Shown: in pieces, positions 8,008-16,360 of the stretch | Layout of the letters: the number at the start of each line of letters is the position of its first letter | Position numbering within the stretch: the first letter of the stretch is position 1 | Translations under genes and position numbers: made by a program | DNA from: Mycobacterium sp. OAS707 | GTDB taxonomy: Bacteria; Actinomycetota; Actinomycetes; Mycobacteriales; Mycobacteriaceae | Direction of reading: 5' to 3' | NCBI RefSeq assembly: GCF_014873705.1 | Contig: NZ_JADBDS010000004.1 | Location: 496,001-560,000 of the forward strand | DNA length: 64,000 nucleotides | The notes under the pieces: generated by a model | Told to the model about the DNA's origin: nothing | Database searches by the model: none | Seen by the model: the letters and a program-made list of their open reading frames with translations, nothing else

Positions 8008-8777
8008 TGGCGAGACTGCTCGAGAACAAGGTTGTCATCGTTGCGGGCCTCGGCGGCATCGGCAACGGCCTCGCGCGTCGCTATGCCGACGAGGGCGCAC
8101 TGCTGGTGATCGGCGACCTCGACGCCGAATTGGCGGCGCGGGTCGCCACCGACATCGACCCGTCGGGTGAGCGCGTACGTGGAGTGGCGCTCGACGGTGC
8201 CGACGAGAACTCCGTCATCTCGACGGTCAAACTCGCCGTCGACGGCTTTGGCCGCCTTGACGGCATCCACGTCAACTTCACCAACGCCGCCGACGCATAC
8301 GAGCCAGGCGGCGTCGTCGAATTGCCCCTCGAGGCGTTCGACGAAGTAATGCGCGTCAACACCCGCGGGTTCGTGATCTGTGCCAAGCACGCGATACCCC
8401 CGATGATCGAAAGCGGGGGCGGCTCAATAGTGTTCACCGCTTCCATCGATGCCTACAACGGCGCAGGAACCCGCGTGTCCTATGCGATGAGCAAGGCCGC
8501 CGAACTTGCGCTCATGCGCCACATCGCACGTAGGTACGGCCCGAAGGGTATCCGCGCCAATGCCATTGCGCCGGGGCTGATCTGGCACTACAAATTCGAC
8601 GAGCAGTGGATGCCGGAAGGCGTCGTCGAGCAGACTCGCGCACGGCAGATGATCAAGTCGCGCTTCGGAAAGCCGGACGACGTCGCCGCTTTGGGCGCGC
8701 TGTTGCTATCTGATGACGGCAGCTTCATCACCGCACAGACGATCAGTGTCGACGGTGGAGTCACCTTCCGGCCCTGA
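8007..8777 (+). CDS. Short-chain dehydrogenase/reductase
   Basis: A 256-residue SDR. The cofactor loop is AGLGGIGNG, a variant of TGxxxGIG; the acidic residue in IGDLDAE after strand 2 favours NAD(H). The active site comprises Ser in FTASIDAYNG and the YAMSK (YxxxK) pair. NAIAPGL and the C-terminal TAQTISVDGG are standard SDR ends. I chose the ATG that overlaps the S4 gene stop (TGATG) over a GTG 21 bases earlier. The substrate is unknown. Its 3' end overlaps the convergent GH26-like gene by 17 bases. Confidence 0.9.
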   Translation: MARLLENKVVIVAGLGGIGNGLARRYADEGALLVIGDLDAELAARVATDIDPSGERVRGVALDGADENSVISTVKLAVDGFGRLDGIHVNFTNAADAYEPGGVVELPLEAFDEVMRVNTRGFVICAKHAIPPMIESGGGSIVFTASIDAYNGAGTRVSYAMSKAAELALMRHIARRYGPKGIRANAIAPGLIWHYKFDEQWMPEGVVEQTRARQMIKSRFGKPDDVAALGALLLSDDGSFITAQTISVDGGVTFRP

Positions 8778-9684
8778 GCGCAATGTCGTGACATCGCGTC
8801 CGACGCGCCCTGCGCAACGCCTTAGCCATCGCTGCTGCCGACTCCGGTGTGCTGGTGATCCTCCAGTCGAATTCCTTGGCGTGCTCGAACCAGACGAAAC
8901 CGGCGACGTCCCTCTGTTCGGCGACGAAGTCGACGAAGCGGGCGATCCATTTCGCCTTGCGGCCACCACTTTCACTGCAGCCCACTTCGGCGACGAGGAT
9001 CGGCTTGTCCGAACTGATCGCACGCAATTCACACAGCACATCACCGAAGAGTTCTTCCGGCTCGGTCCATCGGCTCATGGGAAGGCTTGTGCCCCAGTTG
9101 TATCCGTCGACGCCGAGTACGTCCACGTAGTCGTCACCGGGATACCACGCCGGTAGCGCACCGACGCCTGCCGCGGTCGGACACCACACCCACCTGACGT
9201 TGTCAGCGCCGCGGCTGGAGAACACGTCGTGGATGTGCTGCCACACCTCGACATACGTGGCAGGCGACGTCCCGCACGCGGGCGACCATGGATACCAGTC
9301 GCCGTTGAATTCGTGCGCGAGTCGCAGATGCACCGCCGATCCCCAGTCCCTGATCTCGTCGGCCCACCGGCACAGGTATTGATCGAGGGCACCCGAGACG
9401 ATCGACCTGACGACTGCAGGCGACCGATCGTCGGTCCAGCACCAGGGCTCCCAGGTGACGATCGGATCGGCACCGCAGTAGGCCGCGACTGCTATCGCCG
9501 CGATCGGCGGGCTGGCGAAGAAGTCCTCGAACGCCATCACCATCTCGGCGCGGCGGCCCACCGCGTCGGCGACGGCCTGCAGTTCCCGCGCGGCAAGCAG
9601 GCCGCCCGGCGTGCTCAGACCGAACTTCAGCGGCGCTCCGACCGCGGTGCGAGGCGCACAAGTCACCGTCGTGGTCCCGTTCAC
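8761..9684 (-). CDS. Glycoside hydrolase, GH26-like (endo-mannanase fold)
   Basis: A 307-residue putative (beta/alpha)8 glycosidase. LRLAHEFNGDWYPW carries the likely acid/base Glu, matching the GH26 pattern HExNGxW, and PILVAEVG holds the likely nucleophile Glu near the C-terminus. WYPGDDYVDVLGVDGYNW is also typical of GH26. GH26 enzymes cleave beta-mannans or related beta-glucans. The GTG start is preceded by GGGGGCG; an upstream frame extending to 9813 would run through the palindrome at 9731-9748. No signal peptide is visible from this start, which is unusual for a polysaccharide hydrolase. Either it acts inside the cell or the real start differs. Confidence 0.75.
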   Translation of the reverse strand: MNGTTTVTCAPRTAVGAPLKFGLSTPGGLLAARELQAVADAVGRRAEMVMAFEDFFASPPIAAIAVAAYCGADPIVTWEPWCWTDDRSPAVVRSIVSGALDQYLCRWADEIRDWGSAVHLRLAHEFNGDWYPWSPACGTSPATYVEVWQHIHDVFSSRGADNVRWVWCPTAAGVGALPAWYPGDDYVDVLGVDGYNWGTSLPMSRWTEPEELFGDVLCELRAISSDKPILVAEVGCSESGGRKAKWIARFVDFVAEQRDVAGFVWFEHAKEFDWRITSTPESAAAMAKALRRARRTRCHDIALRAGR

Positions 9685-9730
9685 TGGCGCCCCCAAGCTG
9701 CCGAAAAACGCTCGATGCCACGTAGCATAA

Positions 9731-9748
9731 ATTGACGTATACGTCAAT
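9731..9748. promoter_or_regulatory. Perfect 18-bp palindrome, candidate TetR-type operator
   Basis: ATTGACGTATACGTCAAT is a perfect inverted repeat. It lies 47 bases upstream of the GH26-like GTG start and 28 bases past the stop of the next leftward gene, which is an operator position. The TTGACG half-site also resembles a -35 hexamer, so binding could block the promoter. Symmetric sites of this size are typical of dimeric TetR-family repressors, but no regulator gene is adjacent. Confidence 0.65.
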
Positions 9749-9775
9749 GCTAGCAAATTCGCCGACTCGGGCGGC

Positions 9776-10471
9776 TCAGCGGTAGTAGGTTTCCCCGCCG
9801 GTCGGGTAGCCACCGCCAGTGGTCGTCACGTGGACGTGGTCGAAGTGGCCGTATCCGCCGCGCTGCGCCCCGCCTGGCGTGTAGTAGACACCGCGCCAGA
9901 TCGCATCCTGGATGCCGAAAACGGCCGCGTTCTGCAGCACGTACTCCACGATCTGGTTGCCCAGCGCGATGCCCGCATCACTGCTCGGGTTGGGGATCAT
10001 CACGTCGAGCGCCAGTCCGTCCGGATGCCACCGCAGCGCATCCGGGCGAACGCCACCGATCTCGTGGATCTCGGGGAACTCCTCGCTGATGTGACGCGCA
10101 GTCAAGATCGTCCTGACCTGCAGCCCTCTCTCGGGGGCCACCCCCGGCGGCAGCGCGCGGTCGACGACCCGATATCGCGAGGCCGAAACCAACTGAGCAG
10201 CAACAGGATTCGCGTCCGAATGCGCACCTGCCGGTTCCACCAACGGCGCCGCAGGCGGTGCCGCGATGATCTCGGCGCAGCACGGAGGCGCTGTCTCGGC
10301 CGCAGGCGCAACGTGGGGCGCGGCGGGCTTGGCTACGGGTTCGGCCGCGAACGGATGCATATCCGCTCCGAGGGCGAAGAACATGGCGGCCGGGGCGATG
10401 AACGCAGCCAGCGCAACAGGCGGCTTACGCCGCTCCCTGGCTAATGAGTGCCGGCCCACGGCAAGCACCAT
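9776..10471 (-). CDS. Exported protein with M15/VanY-like C-terminal domain
   Basis: A 231-residue exported protein. An N-terminal hydrophobic stretch (PPVALAAFIAPAAMFFALG) serves as signal or anchor, followed by an Ala/Pro-rich linker. From about residue 105, a compact domain carries WHPDGLALDVMIP and GHFDHVHVTT. The spaced H...D and HxH ligands recall zinc D-Ala-D-Ala carboxypeptidases of family M15, or their mycobacterial relatives of unknown activity. The likely role is peptidoglycan trimming or binding outside the membrane. ATG 10471 was chosen; a GTG two codons downstream and upstream GTGs are possible. Two 8-bp direct repeats lie 20-38 bases upstream. Confidence 0.75.
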   Translation of the reverse strand: MVLAVGRHSLARERRKPPVALAAFIAPAAMFFALGADMHPFAAEPVAKPAAPHVAPAAETAPPCCAEIIAAPPAAPLVEPAGAHSDANPVAAQLVSASRYRVVDRALPPGVAPERGLQVRTILTARHISEEFPEIHEIGGVRPDALRWHPDGLALDVMIPNPSSDAGIALGNQIVEYVLQNAAVFGIQDAIWRGVYYTPGGAQRGGYGHFDHVHVTTTGGGYPTGGETYYR

Positions 10472-10490
10472 ACGAAAAAACAGGGCCAAA

Positions 10491-10509
10491 TGTCACGAAG
10501 TTGTCACGA
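10491..10509. promoter_or_regulatory. Direct repeat TGTCACGA x2, MtrA-like box
   Basis: TGTCACGA occurs at 10491-10498 and 10502-10509, spaced 11 bases start to start. MtrA of actinobacteria is reported to bind tandem GTCACA-type repeats with this period and to control peptidoglycan hydrolase genes. The site precedes an exported, probably wall-acting protein on the leftward strand. Identification is by resemblance only. Confidence 0.45.
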
Positions 10510-10525
10510 CGGGATCACAGAATGG

Positions 10526-10551
10526 GGTTCGCGGCACCCGCCCCGCGAACC
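10526..10551 (-). terminator. GC-rich hairpin, candidate terminator
   Basis: GGTTCGCGG and CCGCGAACC form a perfect 9-bp stem around an 8-base loop. It lies about 80 bases past the stop of the small exported protein gene and upstream of the M15-like gene. There is no U-tract, as is common for proposed mycobacterial terminators. Confidence 0.5.
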
Positions 10552-10632
10552 ACAACCACTGCTATACCCGCAGCTCAACGGCGTTTAAGCGGCCGAGATC
10601 ACCCGCCGAACATTTGTGAAGCCGACGGTCGA

Positions 10633-10950
10633 TCACGGGATCGGTAATGGGCCGCCCCCGCCCTCGGACTCCTGCAGTCCGATGCACTGGCCGGTGTTGG
10701 CGCCGGTGCAGGGAATGCCGTCCACCTGCGGCAGGGCCGGGTTGCCCGGGATCGCCTCCGGCGCGGCTTGTTCGCCGCCCGTGACGCAGGCGCCGCTCGT
10801 CGGCTCCAGGATGGACCCAGCGGGGCATTCCGCGACCAGGCTCGGTGCAGTCAGGGCCGGCGCGACCGCAATGACCGCCGGAGCTGCCGCAATGGCGAGT
10901 GCAAACCCACCTATCGAAATTGCTCGCCGCGATGAACGTTTAAGAGTCAT
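10633..10950 (-). CDS. Small exported protein of unknown function
   Basis: A 105-residue protein preceded by a strong GGGGGCGACG ribosome-binding site. A cleavable signal peptide covers about residues 1-40 (basic RSSRR followed by an Ala/Val-rich core). The mature part is about 65 residues with four Cys (AECPAGS, GACVTGG, IPCTGA, GQCIGL) that could form two disulfides, and a Gly/Pro tail. Many mycobacterial genomes carry small secreted proteins with this layout, and no function is known to me. It is transcribed away from the ABC/FtsX genes. Confidence 0.75.
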   Translation of the reverse strand: MTLKRSSRRAISIGGFALAIAAAPAVIAVAPALTAPSLVAECPAGSILEPTSGACVTGGEQAAPEAIPGNPALPQVDGIPCTGANTGQCIGLQESEGGGGPLPIP

Positions 10951-11105
10951 CGTCGCCCCCTTTCACGGAGTTATTAACGCAAGCGAAATTAACTGTAGAC
11001 AGCACCTGAACTCGTTGCGGGCCGAATTGGCAGACCCAACCGGGAGTAAGCTGCTGATGCTGCTGACAGCAACAATTCGCACTGCCGCAGTAGGGGTGGG
11101 CCGCG
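10951..11105. promoter_or_regulatory. Divergent intergenic region
   Basis: This 155-bp spacer must contain promoters for the small exported protein (leftward) and the ABC ATPase (rightward). I see AT-rich sequence around 10972-10992 (GTTATTAAC and AAATTAACTG) but no clean operator or terminator. Confidence 0.35.
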
Positions 11106-11837
11106 ATGAGCGAGACTTCCGATCCGCGCGAGCACGAGCTGACCGTCGAATTGCGCGACATCGTGCGCGAGTACACCGTGGGCGATCAATCGGTCCGGGC
11201 CCTCGACGGCATCAGCTTGCGCCTGTGCGGCGGGCAGTTCGTCTCCATCGTCGGGCCGTCTGGCGCGGGCAAGAGCACGCTGCTGCATTTGCTCGGCGCG
11301 CTCGACTCCCCCGATTCCGGGTCGATCACATTCGACGGCGAAGAGATCGGCCGTCTCAGCGACGCGCAGCAGTCCGAGTTCCGACACCACCGGGTCGGTT
11401 TCATCTTCCAGTTTTTCAACCTGCTGCCGACGCTGTCGGCGTGGGAGAACGTCGCAGTTCCCAAGCTCCTCGACGGCGTGCGACTGGGCAAAGTCAAGGT
11501 CGACGCGGTTCGACTGCTCGACAGAGTCGGGCTGGGCAACCGCACCCAACACCGACCGTCGGAGCTGTCCGGCGGTCAGATGCAACGCGTCGCGGTGGCG
11601 CGCGCACTGATGATGGACCCGCCGCTGATCCTGGCCGACGAACCGACCGGAAATCTCGATACCGCAACGGGCGCTTCGATCTTGGCGCTGCTCGCCGAAG
11701 TGGCTCACGAAGAGGGCCGTCGTCGCCTGGTGGTGATGGTGACTCACAATTCCGATGCCGCCGCCGCGACGGACCGCGTGATCACGCTGCAGGACGGTCG
11801 GCTCGGCTCCGACGAGATGTCGGTGGTCTCGGGGTGA
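11106..11837 (+). CDS. ABC transporter ATP-binding protein, MacB/LolD type
   Basis: A 243-residue ATPase. It has Walker A GPSGAGKST, Q-loop FIFQFFNLLPTLSAWENV, signature LSGGQMQRVAVARAL, Walker B LILADEPTGNLD and switch His in VMVTHN. The NLLPTLTxxENV and DEPTGNLD patterns mark the MacB/LolD/FtsE group, which works with FtsX-type permeases to transmit mechanical force rather than form a channel. The stop overlaps the permease start as GTGA, so the pair is coupled. Probable role: lipoprotein, peptide or antibiotic handling at the membrane. Confidence 0.92.
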   Translation: MSETSDPREHELTVELRDIVREYTVGDQSVRALDGISLRLCGGQFVSIVGPSGAGKSTLLHLLGALDSPDSGSITFDGEEIGRLSDAQQSEFRHHRVGFIFQFFNLLPTLSAWENVAVPKLLDGVRLGKVKVDAVRLLDRVGLGNRTQHRPSELSGGQMQRVAVARALMMDPPLILADEPTGNLDTATGASILALLAEVAHEEGRRRLVVMVTHNSDAAAATDRVITLQDGRLGSDEMSVVSG

Positions 11838-14338
11838 GAACCGGTTCCGCGATCGCCGCCGCGGCCAGCCGCCTGCGCCTGTTCAGCCTGCGAGAGCTCG
11901 CTGTGCACCGGCGACGCACGATCGCATCGATAGCCGTAATGGCAGTCTCTGCAATGTATTTGGTGGCGGTGTTCGGCATCTTCGGATCGATCACCGGCTC
12001 GGTCAACCGGCTGGCCGACGGCATCGCTGGTATCGCCGCGCTCGAGGTCTCCGGCATCACCGACGCGGGCTTTCCCGAAACGATCACTGCCGACGTGGCC
12101 GCGGTGCCCGGAGTTGCCGTCGCGGCGCCGATGATCCGGATGTCCGCACCGACGGCAACGGGCCAGGTTCTGCTGTTCGGGGCCGACAAGAGCAGTGCGG
12201 AGTTAGGTGGTGTCCTGAAAGACGCTGTCTCACAACCGGTCCAACAGCTGTCGCAGACGCCGGATGGTGTGCAGGTCGGCCCGTCCGTCGGCCGCAAGAA
12301 GGGCGACAGGTTCCAGGTCGGCTCAGGCCAGGTCACGGTCACCGACGTGCTGACCGGCGAGCAACTCACCGACCTCAACGGTGGGCACTACGTGCTCGCC
12401 CCACTTGCGTTGGCGCAGAACGTCACGGGCAGGCAAGGTCAACTCGACTCGATCCTGATCACCACGAAGCCGGGCACCGACCCCGCAACGGTCCGTGCGG
12501 CCGTCACCAAAGCCGTCAACGGCCGCGCCATCGTCGCTCCCCCGAGCATGCGGGCCGCACGCGCAGGCGACGGTGTGAAGATGATGAACTACATGGCCCT
12601 GATGGGCGCCGTCGTCGCATTGATCGTCGGCGCGTTCCTCGTCTACACGACCATGACGATGGCGATCACCCAACGCAGGCCGGTCATCTCGATGCTGCGT
12701 GCGATCGGTGGCAGGCGCGCCACCATTGTCCGGGACATGCTCGCGGAGGCAGCCATTCTCGGCGCGATGGGCGGTGCCATCGGATCTGGTATCGGAATAC
12801 TGCTGGGCCGCATCGCGATTGGCCGCCTGCCTCCGGCGATGACTCAGGGACTCGAGGCGCGCATCGAATACTGGCTGCCCGGCTACGCGATACCGATAGC
12901 CCTGGCGACAACGGTGATCACCAGCGTGCTGGCATCGGCGATGGCCGCGCGGCAGGTGTACAAGGTGTCGCCGATCGAGGCGCTGGCACCCGTCGGCGTC
13001 TCGGTGGCAGACCGCGTGCCCCGATGGTTACGCATCGCGATCGGCCTCGGCGCCGTCGCCGTGTTCGCCGTGTCGATCCTGACGGTCCTCGGTCGAACCG
13101 GCACCATCGCCGTCGTCGCGATGTCCGCGTTGTTCTGCGCCGAGATCGCCCTCGGCTTCGCGCTCGCCGGGCCCATCGTCAAGGCCAGCGCAGCCACCGC
13201 CCGGGTCTTCGGCTCGGCAGGCGCGCTGGCCGCTGCGACCATCGAGCGTTCGCCGCGCCGTGTCTGGGCCACCGTGATGACCGTGCTCATCGCCGTGGTC
13301 ACCACCGTCGTCATCACTGGAACGAACTCGGACATGATCCGGTCGGCCCGCGGGATCTTCGAGCACGTCGCGGACGTCGACGTCTGGGTGAGCGCCGACT
13401 CGCCCGACAGGTTCGCCACCGATCCACTGCCGCAAGGCCTTTCGGAGAAAGTCGGCGCGGTTCCCGGCGTGCATAGGGTCACTCAGGGTGCGTTCGCGTT
13501 CGCCGACCTCGGCGGCACCCGCGTGATGCTCGACGGGTTCGCCGCAGGCACCGCCGATGCGCTCTACCACGCGCTCGACACCCGGGTCCGCGACGACGTC
13601 CTCGCAGGCCGCGGTGTGGTGCTCACCCAGAACCTCGGCAAGTCCCTGCACGTCAAGGCAGGCGACACAGTGCGGATGCAGACGCCACACGGACCGCAGC
13701 AGGTGACCGTGCTGGCGCTGGTGCCGTACTTCTCGACGGTCATCGGCACCGTCGGAATGAACCTCGATCAGCTGCGGGAGTGGTTCGACCGCCCGGCGTC
13801 GACCACGCTTCAGGTCACTGCCGCCGAAGGTGCAGACCCCAAGCGCGTCCTGCACGACGTACGCCGCGTCGTGCCCGCCCCGAACTACGTTTACGACGGA
13901 GCAGCGGCGCTGTCGGGCATCGAGGCGCCGATGCAGCAGAGCATGTTCATCGCCAACGCGGTGTGGATCATCGTCGTATTCGTCGCTGCCATTGCGCTTC
14001 TCAACACGTTGACGCTCTCGGTGCTCGAGCGGCGGCGCGAAATCGGTGTGCTGCGCGCGATGGGTTCCAGTCGCCGGTTCATCCTCGCGATGGTGCTCGC
14101 CGAGGCCGCAAGCATCGGCGTCGTCGGCGGGGTGTTGGGGCTGCTGTTCGGCCTGACGGATCAGTGGCTCTACAGCCTCGTCAGCGAGGACATCATGAAC
14201 TTCACCGTCGACTTCCGGCCAAGCCCGATGGCCCTCGCGTTCACCGTCGGCGCGATCGCGATCAGCCTGCTCGGCGCGCTGCCGCCCGCGCGAAGGGCCG
14301 CGCGGCTCAACATCATCGAAGCTGTCAGCGTCGAATAA
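11834..14338 (+). CDS. FtsX-type ABC transporter permease (double FtsX)
   Basis: An 834-residue permease starting at a GTG inside the ATPase stop (GTGA). It contains two FtsX/MacB modules. The first helix (TIASIAVMAVSAMYLVAVFGIF) is followed by a large extracytoplasmic domain and three helices. After residue 400 a second such unit ends in RREIGVLRAMGSSRRFIL, another FtsX block and the terminal PARRAARLNIIEAVSVE. The repeated 'I.MLRAIGG.R' and 'IGVLRAMGSSR' motifs mark the coupling regions of each half. This arrangement lets a single chain serve as both membrane halves. The frame stays open far upstream of 11834, but that part has no protein-like features. Substrate unknown. Confidence 0.9.
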   Translation: MRTGSAIAAAASRLRLFSLRELAVHRRRTIASIAVMAVSAMYLVAVFGIFGSITGSVNRLADGIAGIAALEVSGITDAGFPETITADVAAVPGVAVAAPMIRMSAPTATGQVLLFGADKSSAELGGVLKDAVSQPVQQLSQTPDGVQVGPSVGRKKGDRFQVGSGQVTVTDVLTGEQLTDLNGGHYVLAPLALAQNVTGRQGQLDSILITTKPGTDPATVRAAVTKAVNGRAIVAPPSMRAARAGDGVKMMNYMALMGAVVALIVGAFLVYTTMTMAITQRRPVISMLRAIGGRRATIVRDMLAEAAILGAMGGAIGSGIGILLGRIAIGRLPPAMTQGLEARIEYWLPGYAIPIALATTVITSVLASAMAARQVYKVSPIEALAPVGVSVADRVPRWLRIAIGLGAVAVFAVSILTVLGRTGTIAVVAMSALFCAEIALGFALAGPIVKASAATARVFGSAGALAAATIERSPRRVWATVMTVLIAVVTTVVITGTNSDMIRSARGIFEHVADVDVWVSADSPDRFATDPLPQGLSEKVGAVPGVHRVTQGAFAFADLGGTRVMLDGFAAGTADALYHALDTRVRDDVLAGRGVVLTQNLGKSLHVKAGDTVRMQTPHGPQQVTVLALVPYFSTVIGTVGMNLDQLREWFDRPASTTLQVTAAEGADPKRVLHDVRRVVPAPNYVYDGAAALSGIEAPMQQSMFIANAVWIIVVFVAAIALLNTLTLSVLERRREIGVLRAMGSSRRFILAMVLAEAASIGVVGGVLGLLFGLTDQWLYSLVSEDIMNFTVDFRPSPMALAFTVGAIAISLLGALPPARRAARLNIIEAVSVE

Positions 14339-14341
14339 CCG

Positions 14342-15064
14342 TCAGAACCCGGCGCGCACCAGCGCGGTGAACAGTTCGGCGAACGGATCCTCGACCGGAA
14401 TCGCGACCGAGAAATTCAAGAACGGGCTCATGAACGTGTTCACGGTGTGCCCCGCGACCCCGGTGCTCGCTGCGCCGAACCCCAGGTTGTCTTCGGGGTC
14501 CGTCCCCGACGTCAACACGTTCGTGAAGAACGGCGTGCGCAGAACGAACGCCACGAAGTGGTTGTCGTCCGGGTCGGCGGCCGACGTCACGGAGAACAGC
14601 CCGAAGAAGCCGTGGGTCGACGTGATGAAGTCGGGGTCGACCGCGGACGTCGTGGCGGCCGGTTTGACTGGCTGCGCCGCGGGGGCGGGTTCGAATTCGC
14701 GACGCGCTGCGGCCAGCGCCGTGAGGGCCGCAACCGTCTTCAGCGGTGCCGACGGAGTCCTCGGCGCGGAGGCAGCGGCTGCCGACGTGACCACAGGCCG
14801 CGAGGTAGTGCCGCCCTTGCGCAGGTCACTGCCGGACTTCTTCGGAGTGACGGCGGCTTCGGCAGCGTGTTTCGGCGGGTGCCGACGCGGGTTCGGGGCG
14901 TCCTTCTTTCCCGACGGCGCATCGGAGGATTGCGCCGACTCGCCCGCCGAGCCCTTTCCGCTATCGCCCGGTGCGGCCGAAGCCACGGCAGGCGTATTCG
15001 CCGCCGCAAGCCCTATGCCCAGCGCAACCGCCAAGACCCAACCGATTCGCTTTGCGTTTTCCAT
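14342..15064 (-). CDS. Exported Ala/Pro/Lys-rich protein of unknown function
   Basis: A 240-residue exported protein. ATG 15064 has GGAGGG nine bases upstream. The signal peptide (MENAKRIGWVLAVALGIGLAAA...) ends near ASAAPG. A charged low-complexity middle (GKKDAPNPRRHPPKHAAEAA) is followed by a C-terminal domain with two related blocks. FITSTHGFFGLFSVTSAADPDDN and FFTNVLTSGTDPEDNLGFG share an acidic DPDDN/DPEDN pattern that could bind a cation. I do not recognise the family. It is convergent with the FtsX permease, with three bases between the stops. Confidence 0.7.
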   Translation of the reverse strand: MENAKRIGWVLAVALGIGLAAANTPAVASAAPGDSGKGSAGESAQSSDAPSGKKDAPNPRRHPPKHAAEAAVTPKKSGSDLRKGGTTSRPVVTSAAAASAPRTPSAPLKTVAALTALAAARREFEPAPAAQPVKPAATTSAVDPDFITSTHGFFGLFSVTSAADPDDNHFVAFVLRTPFFTNVLTSGTDPEDNLGFGAASTGVAGHTVNTFMSPFLNFSVAIPVEDPFAELFTALVRAGF

Positions 15065-15137
15065 GGGTGCTTTCCCTCCGCTCACCCGCGCGACCGCAGT
15101 ACCTCTATACGGTTCACGGTGCACCCGCGCCAAGGGT

Positions 15138-15734
15138 TCAAACCTCGACGAGGGTGGCGAAGCCCAGCAGTTGTGGTGTGCACGGTGGCGGCACTGGCGT
15201 TCGTCGGATGGTGCGCAGTCCCCCCGTGTCGAATCCGGCCGCCGCAATGGCGTCGACGGTCCGGCGGTTCGGATGACAACCGGACGCCAGCCACGACCAC
15301 GGCCTGGCGATCAGGTCCTGGAATCGGCCCATCGCGCCGTCGCCGCGGACATGCTCGAGGACGACCAGCCTGCCTCCGGGCACCAGCACGCGCCGGATTT
15401 CGCGAAGGCTGGCGTCCATATCGTCGACCGAGCACAACACCAATCCGACGTGAACGGACTCGAAACTGTTGTCCGGGAAGGGAATCGACTCCGCGATCCC
15501 GTCGACCACGTCGATGGCAATGCCTCGGCGGCCGGCAAGGGTCAAGGCCATCCGCCGGAACACCGCCTCGGGTTCGACGGCGGCCACCGACGTCACCGCT
15601 GGCGGAAGGAACAGCACGTCGGTGCCGGGCCCGATGCCGATCATCAGGAGTCGCCCGGTCGCGTTGCGCATCGCCTCTCTGCGGTACCGGTCGTAGAACA
15701 GTTTGCCGAACACCGGCATACCGAGTCGGTACAC
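15138..15734 (-). CDS. Class I SAM-dependent methyltransferase
   Basis: A methyltransferase of about 198 residues. Motif I is LLMIGIGPGTDVLFLP, followed by VAAVEPE, IAESIPFPDNSFESV and VLVPGGRLVVLEHVR, the Methyltransf_11 order. The start is uncertain. Codons reading NPLFPYVYRLGMPVFG are in frame, but only GTG 15734 and ATG 15719 are usual initiators, and neither has a clear ribosome-binding site. The frame stays open far into the DUF4389 gene, which is not evidence for a longer protein. It is the last gene of a three-gene leftward unit with DUF4389 and an FAD monooxygenase, so it may act on the monooxygenase product. That is inference only. Confidence 0.8.
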   Translation of the reverse strand: MYRLGMPVFGKLFYDRYRREAMRNATGRLLMIGIGPGTDVLFLPPAVTSVAAVEPEAVFRRMALTLAGRRGIAIDVVDGIAESIPFPDNSFESVHVGLVLCSVDDMDASLREIRRVLVPGGRLVVLEHVRGDGAMGRFQDLIARPWSWLASGCHPNRRTVDAIAAAGFDTGGLRTIRRTPVPPPCTPQLLGFATLVEV

Positions 15735-15760
15735 ATACGGAAAAAGGGGATTGCGACGCG

Positions 15761-16360
15761 TTATGTTTCGCCCAGATCTAGTCGGAATGGCGGATATTCG
15801 TCCCGCATCAACGAAACATACACCGCAACCCGATAACGCCATCTGACGATTCCCATCAGGAGATCGAACATCCCCTGATGGGTTGCACCGGTGAACAACA
15901 ACCACCCCGCATTGATCACGCAGAGCACTTGCAGAAACGGCTCCAACGCCCAGCAGAGCATGATCTGAGGGAAGCCAAGCAGCCACCATTTCACCAGCAC
16001 AGCCCAATTCGACAACCGATCGGGATAGTCGACCTCGAGGTCACCGGGATAGTCCGGTCGCGGCGCCATCGTGAACGGCGGGTACTTGTCGGTGGTGTTC
16101 ATCGGGAATCGGTAATTCATCACTCGCCACGACCAGCGCAGTACCCCGACATTGAATTCGAAGATCGGCCGCGGATACCGTCCGGTGAACAAGATCGCCA
16201 CGCCCGCAACGAAAGTCGTCAACGGATACACCAGATACAGCCCGATCAAGATCGGGTAGTGCGGTGCCGCCAGCACACACCACTTAACCAGCCACAGCCA
16301 GCGGGACGGGGCGTCGATGGCGCCCCGCACGCGCACCGGCTCGGTTGTCGTGACAGTCAT
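15761..16360 (-). CDS. DUF4389 membrane protein
   Basis: A 199-residue membrane protein made of two similar halves. In each, a YP-R-S---LVKWWLLA-P-pattern precedes hydrophobic helices: WLWLVKWCVLAAPHYP and WAVLVKWWLLGFPQIM. Each half ends in an aromatic RW.YRV segment and a YPPF motif (DKYPPFTM and DEYPPFRL). This tandem layout defines DUF4389, common in Actinobacteria and of unknown function. The start overlaps the FAD monooxygenase stop (ATGA) and the methyltransferase follows directly. Confidence 0.88.
   Translation of the reverse strand: MTVTTTEPVRVRGAIDAPSRWLWLVKWCVLAAPHYPILIGLYLVYPLTTFVAGVAILFTGRYPRPIFEFNVGVLRWSWRVMNYRFPMNTTDKYPPFTMAPRPDYPGDLEVDYPDRLSNWAVLVKWWLLGFPQIMLCWALEPFLQVLCVINAGWLLFTGATHQGMFDLLMGIVRWRYRVAVYVSLMRDEYPPFRLDLGET

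Noticed and set aside
10616..11833. Long open frame continuous with the FtsX permease
   Set aside because: It overlaps a divergent exported gene and the ATPase gene in another frame, has Arg-rich GC-driven composition, and the permease starts naturally at the GTGA overlap.
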